From: Acidobacteriota bacterium
GTDB taxonomy: Bacteria; Acidobacteriota; Terriglobia; Terriglobales; Acidobacteriaceae
Direction of reading: 5' to 3'
Assembly: GCA_003225615.1 (NCBI GenBank)
Contig: QIAS01000022.1
Span: forward strand, 1-9,847
DNA length: 9,847 nucleotides
The translations under genes were made by a program, and so were the position numbers. Position 1 is the first letter of the stretch; each line of letters starts with the position of its first letter. Below are positions 5,981 through 9,847 of this stretch, in pieces. Below the pieces are notes generated by a model. That model was given only the letters and a program-made list of their open reading frames with translations, ran no database searches and was not told the origin of the DNA.

Positions 5981-6655
5981 GTGCTCACCTCGAATTCCGC
6001 CATCACCGGACTCACTCTCAAGGGGCCGGCCGGGCAACTCGAAGCTCTGCTCAACGCGGGTGCTCCTGACGCAACGCACGCCGCACTGGTCTGCCACCCG
6101 CATCCCCTCTACGGCGGAACCCTCCACAACAAAGTCGTCTTCCACACCATGAAAGCCCTCAACAGCTTTGGCTTTCCCGTGCTGCGGTTTAATTTTCGAG
6201 GCGCGGGCCTGAGCGAAGGGGAGCACGATCACGGGCGAGGCGAACTGGACGACGTCCGCACCGCGCTCGATTGGCTGGAGCGGGAGTTTCGTCAGCCAAT
6301 TGTTTTCGCCGGATTCTCCTTCGGAGCAGCAGTGGGACTTCGCGCTGCGTGCCCTGATCCGCGGGTTGAAGCGTTGATCGGTCTCGGCATTCCTGTGTCT
6401 CCGATTGACGAGCGCCGGTATGATTACGACTTCCTCCAGAGCTGCACGAAGCCCAAGCTGTTCGTCAGCGGCAGCCGTGACCAGTTTGGTCCACGGGCAC
6501 AGTTGGAGCAAACTGTCACCACGTTCGCCGACCCGAAGAAGCTGGTTCTGATTGAGGCTGGGGATCACTTTTTTGAAGGCCGGTTGCGGGAAGTGCGGGA
6601 AGCCATCGAGAACTGGGTGAAAGAGAATGTGGCTGCGGGAAAGAGCGAGAGCTGA
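5981..6655 (+). CDS. Alpha/beta hydrolase (COG2945-type, dienelactone hydrolase-like)
   Basis: A 224-residue alpha/beta-hydrolase. 'CHPHPLYGGTLHNKVV' (38-53) is the signature of the COG2945 group and supplies the oxyanion region. 'FNFRGAGLSEG' (70-80) follows. The triad is Ser113 in 'GFSFGAA', Asp167 in 'SGSRDQFGP' and His197 in 'AGDHFFEG'. It is complete and of normal length (about 210-225), and is expected to be a cytoplasmic esterase or related hydrolase of unknown substrate. The start is GTG with no Shine-Dalgarno; no better in-frame start exists before the conserved core. It is divergent from the M20 gene, 147 bp apart. Its 3' end abuts a broken - strand frame at 6657. Confidence 0.9.
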   Translation: MLTSNSAITGLTLKGPAGQLEALLNAGAPDATHAALVCHPHPLYGGTLHNKVVFHTMKALNSFGFPVLRFNFRGAGLSEGEHDHGRGELDDVRTALDWLEREFRQPIVFAGFSFGAAVGLRAACPDPRVEALIGLGIPVSPIDERRYDYDFLQSCTKPKLFVSGSRDQFGPRAQLEQTVTTFADPKKLVLIEAGDHFFEGRLREVREAIENWVKENVAAGKSES

Positions 6656-6656
6656 T

Positions 6657-6932
6657 TTGTGTTTCCAGGGTCATTTCATCCGCTGGTAATCCGCGAAATT
6701 GGTATGTTTGCGCGCCCTTCTGACGGAGTGGCAACTTAGGGTGGAATAGGAAATGATAACGGTAATAAGAAAACATACCCGTGTCGGTGACTGTAGCCGG
6801 TCCCTCGAAACTCTTTTTGGAATAAGGTACGCAAGCGATGGCGACGATTTGCAACGCGAGCAAAGACGTTAGCAGCAGTAGTTTAAGGCGTTTGGTAAGC
6901 AGGTCACGGCGGAACTGTAACAAATGGGTCAC
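6657..6932 (-). pseudogene. Truncated secreted or lipoprotein gene (5' fragment)
   Basis: Read on the - strand from a GTG at 6932 (GGGGA 11 nt upstream at 6944-6948), the frame gives a convincing export signal. It has basic residues at 8-16, then 'LKLLLLTSLLALQIVAIAC' (17-34), whose Cys34 could be a lipobox cysteine ('AIAC', not an ideal match). A protein-like segment follows ('ATVTDTGMFSYYRYHF', then 'YQFRGLPADEMTLE' up to residue 90). After residue 92 the frame runs antisense into the hydrolase gene without a stop and loses protein character (Ser/Pro/Gln-rich). The simplest reading is a gene cut by a rearrangement at the hydrolase 3' end. I do not recognise the family. The alternative is a chance frame. 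Confidence 0.45.
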
Positions 6933-7112
6933 CGAACGCAAGGTCCCCAACGTGAATAGACAATTCCCACCTTTGTGGCCGTTAATAGTTGAAGGATCGC
7001 GGTTACGCTCATTGACGCTCTTGACTCTAAACGGCATGATCCCGTCAATTATTAGCGAGCCATTTGAACCAAAGGGGCACGTCGCGCATCTGATTTCGGG
7101 GAGGGAGCAACC
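6933..7112. other. Intergenic stretch upstream of the monooxygenase-fold gene
   Basis: No convincing gene. A perfect inverted pair ATTGACG (7011-7017) and CGTCAAT (7043-7049) has its arms centred 32 bp apart, about three helical turns. A second TTGAC lies at 7021-7025. This may be an operator or include a -35 element (TTGACT, 7021-7026), but I see no good -10 at the right distance. Confidence 0.25.
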
Positions 7113-7409
7113 ATGAGCAGAGTTTCTATTTGGGCCCAACTGGAAGCCAAACCCGGCAAAGAAAAAGAACTGGAAGATTTCTTGAAGTCGGCACAGCCAC
7201 TTGCCGAGCGTGAGCCGCAGACGATCAGCTGGTACGCCATCAAGATGGGACCAGACAAGTACGGGATCTTTGATACGTTTGCCGACGAAAACGGCCGCAA
7301 TGCTCACCTGAACGGAGAAATTGCTAAGGCACTTTTTGCTAAGGCAAAAGATCTGCTCGCCAAGCCGCCAGAGATTTCCAAGCCCGAGATTCTTGCCGTG
7401 AAGTCCTGA
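7113..7409 (+). CDS. Antibiotic biosynthesis monooxygenase (ABM) fold protein, YgiN-like
   Basis: A 98-residue protein of the dimeric alpha/beta-barrel ABM family. 'VSIWAQLEAKPGKEKELEDFL' (4-24) is the first strand and helix. 'ISWYAIKMGPDKYGIFDTFADENGRNAHL' (38-66) is the usual central strand pair, and the remainder is a helix plus last strand. Length is normal for the family. Members are quinol monooxygenases or heme-degrading enzymes, and many act as small ligand-binding dimers. I cannot assign the substrate. The ATG has a strong ribosome binding site (GGGGAGGGAG, about 7098-7107). It appears to be a single-gene unit, with about 200 bp before the kinase. Confidence 0.88.
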   Translation: MSRVSIWAQLEAKPGKEKELEDFLKSAQPLAEREPQTISWYAIKMGPDKYGIFDTFADENGRNAHLNGEIAKALFAKAKDLLAKPPEISKPEILAVKS

Positions 7410-7594
7410 GATCATTCGTCGCTGACTTGGTTCCTGTCGGTCGCCGCGACGGTTGGCGTAACGTCCGCAAACCAGCAATGCCGACGTTCTTGGGATAACC
7501 TCGCGATCCGAGTGCCGCTAAGAGTCTGAAGATTTTAAAGCCAACGAGAACGGCAACTCCTCCCAGCTTGTGAGGACTGCGTAAGAACTTTCTT

Positions 7595-7600
7595 TATAAT
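7595..7600 (+). promoter_or_regulatory. Perfect -10 box 7 nt before the kinase start (leaderless mRNA likely)
   Basis: A perfect TATAAT at 7595-7600 is followed by only 7 nt before the GTG at 7608, so transcription should begin at or next to the start codon. No Shine-Dalgarno is present. The -35 region is weak: GAGGAC-like at 17-bp spacing, or TTGTGA (7568-7573) at an over-long 21 bp. Confidence 0.6.
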
Positions 7601-7607
7601 CCCCTGC

Positions 7608-8939
7608 GTGTCTGAATCGACTCCCGATCATCGACGCCTGGCCCGCTCCATGCGCGCCCTGGCGCGGCAGCTGTTCATGCATGCGCTCCGCGAAGCGAGC
7701 ATCGGCAAGGCATTCGAGCGCCACGTCCACGCCGAGCGCGGAGTGCTGCGGGTCTGCGAGGATCTCTACGACCTGCATTCCTACTCACGCGTGTTCGTGG
7801 TTTCCATTGGCAAGGCGGGACACACGATGGCCGAAGCTCTACGCAACCAGCTGGGCGAATCGCTGGAAGGGATCATCGCAAGTTCAGTTGAGCCCGTCTC
7901 ACAGTTGCACGGATACCGCTACTTTCAAGGTGGCCATCCGACTCCGAATTCCGAATCAATTCGTGCAGGTGAGAGGATTCTGAAGTCACTGCAGGCGCAG
8001 AACGCGTCTGCTTTGGTGATTTTCATGATTAGCGGCGGCGGCTCCTCGATCGTGGAGAAGCCTATTGATGACGAGATCTCGCTTCCTGATCTGACGGCTA
8101 CTTATCAAACGCTGGTTCACTCCGGGGCCCCGATCGGCGACATCAACGCTATTCGTAAACATCTGTCTGCCGTCAAAGGGGGACGGTTGGCCCTGGCGGC
8201 TCATCCGGCGCAGCAGGTTTCTCTACTGGTCTCGGATGTGCCCGACGCTACGCCCGATGCACTCGCTTCCGGTCCTACCATGCCTGACTCAACCACAGTC
8301 GAGGACTGTTACGCAATCAGCGCCAGGCACGGCTTACTCGAGCAGTTTCCCGCCTCTGTGCGCGAGCTCTTCCAGCGCCATGCGCTTGAGGAAACTCCGA
8401 AATCCGACGATCCCGCTTTCCACCGCTCCCGCTGGTGGCCGGTTCTTTCCAATGCCGCAGCAGTCGAGCTTGCCGCCGAGGAAGCTAAACGGCTCGGGTT
8501 CTCCCTGGAGATCGACAATTCTTGCGACGATTGGGACTACCAGCGCGCGGCCGATTACCTGCTCCAACGTCTCCGTGAGTTGCGCCAGAAATCGGCTCGC
8601 GTCTGCCTCATCTCCGGCGGAGAAGTCACGGTGAAAGTTAGGAACGGAGGAACCGGAGGCCGAAATCAGCAACTCGCACTGGCATTGGCGGAACAAATCT
8701 CAGGCGAGAACATCACAGTATTGAGTGCCGGCACCGATGGCATCGACGGGAACAGCCGGGCGGCTGGCGCCATCGTCGACGGCACCACACTGCAACGCGC
8801 GAAGGCACGCGGCCTGGATCCCGCCGCTGCCCTCGCGGGCTTTGGTGCGTTTCCGTTTTTTGACGCGCTGGGGGACGCCGTCATCACAGGTCCCACCGGC
8901 AACAACTTGCGCGACCTCAGGATTCTGCTCGCCTACTAA
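7608..8939 (+). CDS. Glycerate 2-kinase (DUF4147 + MOFRL family)
   Basis: A 443-residue kinase that phosphorylates D-glycerate to 2-phosphoglycerate, joining glyoxylate, tartronate or serine-type routes to glycolysis in the cytoplasm. The N-terminal DUF4147 domain (about 15-250) shows 'SIGKAGHTMAEA' with Lys69, 'GGHPTPNSESI' (108-118), 'ISGGGSSI' (141-148), 'INAIRKHLSAVKGGRLA' (179-195) and 'LVSDVPDATPDALASGPT' (207-224). The C-terminal MOFRL domain (about 332-440) shows 'SGGEVTV', 'GTGGRNQQLALALA' (348-361), 'AGTDGIDGNS' (374-383) and 'GPTGNNLRDL' (428-437). It is full length with all motifs present. The GTG start fits the TATAAT just upstream. No partner pathway gene (tartronate semialdehyde reductase, glyoxylate carboligase) is in the window. 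The gene converges with the MBL-fold gene downstream. Confidence 0.93.
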   Translation: MSESTPDHRRLARSMRALARQLFMHALREASIGKAFERHVHAERGVLRVCEDLYDLHSYSRVFVVSIGKAGHTMAEALRNQLGESLEGIIASSVEPVSQLHGYRYFQGGHPTPNSESIRAGERILKSLQAQNASALVIFMISGGGSSIVEKPIDDEISLPDLTATYQTLVHSGAPIGDINAIRKHLSAVKGGRLALAAHPAQQVSLLVSDVPDATPDALASGPTMPDSTTVEDCYAISARHGLLEQFPASVRELFQRHALEETPKSDDPAFHRSRWWPVLSNAAAVELAAEEAKRLGFSLEIDNSCDDWDYQRAADYLLQRLRELRQKSARVCLISGGEVTVKVRNGGTGGRNQQLALALAEQISGENITVLSAGTDGIDGNSRAAGAIVDGTTLQRAKARGLDPAAALAGFGAFPFFDALGDAVITGPTGNNLRDLRILLAY

Positions 8940-9022
8940 GCGGTCTTCGCCAGATCTGCCTGCTTGGCCATGTGCGCGACGGCCTCTGCGCATAGGGCCT
9001 GAAAGTAGCTTCCCTCGGCGGC
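8936..9022 (-). pseudogene. Possible C-terminal remnant of a - strand gene
   Basis: On the - strand, a frame between an upstream TAA (9023-9025) and a TAG (8936-8938) reads 28 residues: 'AAEGSYFQALCAEAVAHMA', then 'KQADLAKTA'. It is alanine-rich, helical and mostly G/C at third positions, like the tail of a real protein. It has no start codon of its own, and its stop overlaps the kinase stop. It may be the last piece of a gene displaced by the palindromic repeat that follows. It is short enough to be chance, and its first few codons may belong to the repeat. Confidence 0.25.
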
Positions 9023-9024
9023 TT

Positions 9025-9123
9025 AAGGCGTTCCTGGCGCCTTGCGGCATGACTGAAGTCATGCCCTGATACAGAACGGAAGGGTTTCCGCAGCCTGTGA
9101 AGTCATGCCCTTCCCGAAACCCT
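9025..9123. repeat. REP-like palindromic repeat cluster
   Basis: Several structured pieces sit together. AAGGCG/CGCCTT (9025-9030, 9038-9043) is a stem-loop. GGCATGACT/AGTCATGCC (9046-9054, 9057-9065) is a near-perfect palindrome. TGAAGTCATGCCCT is repeated directly at 9054-9067 and 9098-9111. AGGGTTTC pairs with GAAACCCT (9081-9088, 9116-9123), or alternatively GGAAGGG with CCCTTCC (9078-9084, 9108-9114). The look is of a dispersed extragenic palindromic element, similar from memory to repeats in acidobacterial genomes. It lies in the convergent gap between the kinase and the MBL-fold gene, a typical place for such elements. Confidence 0.6.
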
Positions 9124-9311
9124 CATCTTCATTCTTGTTCTTGCCGCGTCGGGTGTGCGCGGCTCAAGGGCGAGCATGCAGAACAGCTACGCGCTGACAT
9201 TTCAGCAAAATGTCTTCGGCTCGGATCGGCTCTACCAAAGCCGAGTCCTTACCAAGCTCGGTCGCGACTGGCCAGGAAACACTTGTGACAGAGTAGGGAA
9301 GCGGGTGAATC
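9124..9311. other. Gene-free stretch with stem-loops
   Basis: I see no credible coding frame. GACATTT/AAATGTC (9196-9202, 9208-9214) is a perfect 7-bp stem with a 5-nt loop. TCGGCT (9226-9231, also at 9216-9221) can pair with AGCCGA (9239-9244). CCGAG (9241-9245) can pair instead with CTCGG (9257-9261). These competing pairings suggest structured RNA or repeat debris. No T-run marks a terminator and no promoter is clear. Confidence 0.3.
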
Positions 9312-9847
9312 TCAGAAGAACTGGGTTACGCCTTCTTCCATGACGACCACGCGATCTTGGATTCCCGCGGCCTCCGCCTCGTGCTGCAGAAGTTGCAGAG
9401 GCTCGTCGATCGGCTCGTGCGAAAGCCTGAACGTTCCATAATGCATGGGGACCATCCAGCGCGCGTTCAGGTCGAGGAATGCCCGAGTAGCATCCGCTGG
9501 GTCGGTGTGTACGTTGCGAAACTGCGGCGGATTGTAGGCGCCTATAGGCAGCAGAGCGAGTTCCGGCGAAAGCCGCCGGCCAATTTCTCGAAACCCGGCA
9601 AAGTACGCCGTATCGCCGGCGTGGTATAGCGAGTGCTTATGATCGCGCAGCACGTAACCGCCGTAGCCGCGATGCGAGTCTTTGAGGATACGAGCTCCCC
9701 AGTGCCGCGAAGGCACATGGGTCACTGTGACTCCAGCGTGACGATAGCTGCTCCACCAATCCAGTTCCACAACGTCCTCGAATCCCAGGTCCGATACCAG
9801 ATCAAAAACGTGATGGGGCACCACGATGATGGGGCCGCGTCCGCGCT
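9312..9847 (-). CDS. MBL-fold metallo-hydrolase (NAPE-PLD/UlaG-like), 5' end outside the window
   Basis: This is the C-terminal part of a metallo-beta-lactamase-fold hydrolase. The frame stays open to the right edge ('GRGPIIVV' precedes the in-frame GTG at 9824), so the true start lies beyond the window and about half the protein is missing, including the HxHxDH metal motif. Visible markers, counted from that GTG, are 'VELDWW' (19-24), 'PSRHWGARILKD' (38-49), 'YHAGDTAYFAGFREIG' (67-82, metal-ligand Asp71), 'LLPIGAYNP' (91-99), 'HTDPADATRAFLDL' (106-119) and 'MHYGTFRLSHEPIDEP' (127-142). These fit the group related to NAPE-hydrolysing phospholipase D and the UlaG-like lactonases. Bacterial substrates are mostly unknown. 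It converges with the kinase. Confidence 0.9.
   Translation of the reverse strand, partial: RGRGPIIVVPHHVFDLVSDLGFEDVVELDWWSSYRHAGVTVTHVPSRHWGARILKDSHRGYGGYVLRDHKHSLYHAGDTAYFAGFREIGRRLSPELALLPIGAYNPPQFRNVHTDPADATRAFLDLNARWMVPMHYGTFRLSHEPIDEPLQLLQHEAEAAGIQDRVVVMEEGVTQFF

Noticed and set aside
5948..6568. - strand frame of 206 codons opposite the alpha/beta hydrolase
   Set aside because: It is antisense to a gene with a full catalytic triad and has no recognisable domain of its own.
6838..7116. + strand frame of 92 codons ahead of the ABM-fold gene
   Set aside because: No ribosome binding site, no family resemblance, Ser/Arg-rich composition, and it runs into the start of a well-supported gene.
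7417..7451. CGTCGC/GCGACG inverted pair after the ABM-fold gene, considered as a terminator
   Set aside because: The 23-nt loop and the lack of a T-run do not fit an intrinsic terminator.
6516..7478. Long - strand open frame of about 320 codons
   Set aside because: Most of it is antisense to the ABM-fold gene on one side and to the hydrolase on the other, with low-complexity or composition-driven residues there. Only the part around 6657-6932 looks protein-like and is listed separately.

Overview
The window looks like a chromosomal stretch from a soil-type bacterium, most plausibly Acidobacteriota (Terriglobia/Koribacter-like). That placement is inference. It rests on the mid-to-high GC, the mix of housekeeping hydrolases, and intergenic palindromic repeats of a style I associate with that phylum. 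There is no rRNA, tRNA, CRISPR array, insertion sequence or phage gene.

Left part (1-2557), all on the + strand. It opens with a CBS-pair protein split into two overlapping one-domain reading frames, apparently by a short out-of-frame deletion. A nested palindrome cluster (543-571) follows, upstream of a seven-helix membrane protein and a small helical hypothetical protein that may form an operon. Next comes a compact unit at 2203-2523: a promoter with a perfect TATAAT, a 17-bp hairpin at the expected 5' end of the RNA, a strong ribosome binding site, a 43-codon secreted peptide and an intrinsic-type terminator. No function is known for it; it is the best candidate here for something undescribed.

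Middle (2558-5833), on the - strand. An M20 metallopeptidase lies upstream of a YyaL/SPATA20-type thioredoxin-fold protein (DUF255). They are separated by a 97-bp inverted-repeat element built from 7-nt tandem units. Divergent from the M20 gene is an alpha/beta hydrolase (5981-6655, +). Its 3' end abuts what looks like a truncated signal-peptide or lipoprotein gene on the - strand (6657-6932).

Right part (6933-9847). An antibiotic-biosynthesis-monooxygenase-fold protein with a strong Shine-Dalgarno is followed by a glycerate 2-kinase (DUF4147 + MOFRL). The kinase GTG start sits 7 nt after a perfect TATAAT, which points to a leaderless mRNA. The 372-bp gap after it holds a possible remnant of a - strand gene tail, a REP-like palindromic repeat and several further stem-loops. 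It ends at the C-terminal part of an MBL-fold hydrolase (NAPE-PLD/UlaG-like) that runs off the right edge.

The genes do not form one clear pathway. Most are single-gene or two-gene units of general metabolism, and the interest lies in the small transcript, the repeats and the broken genes.
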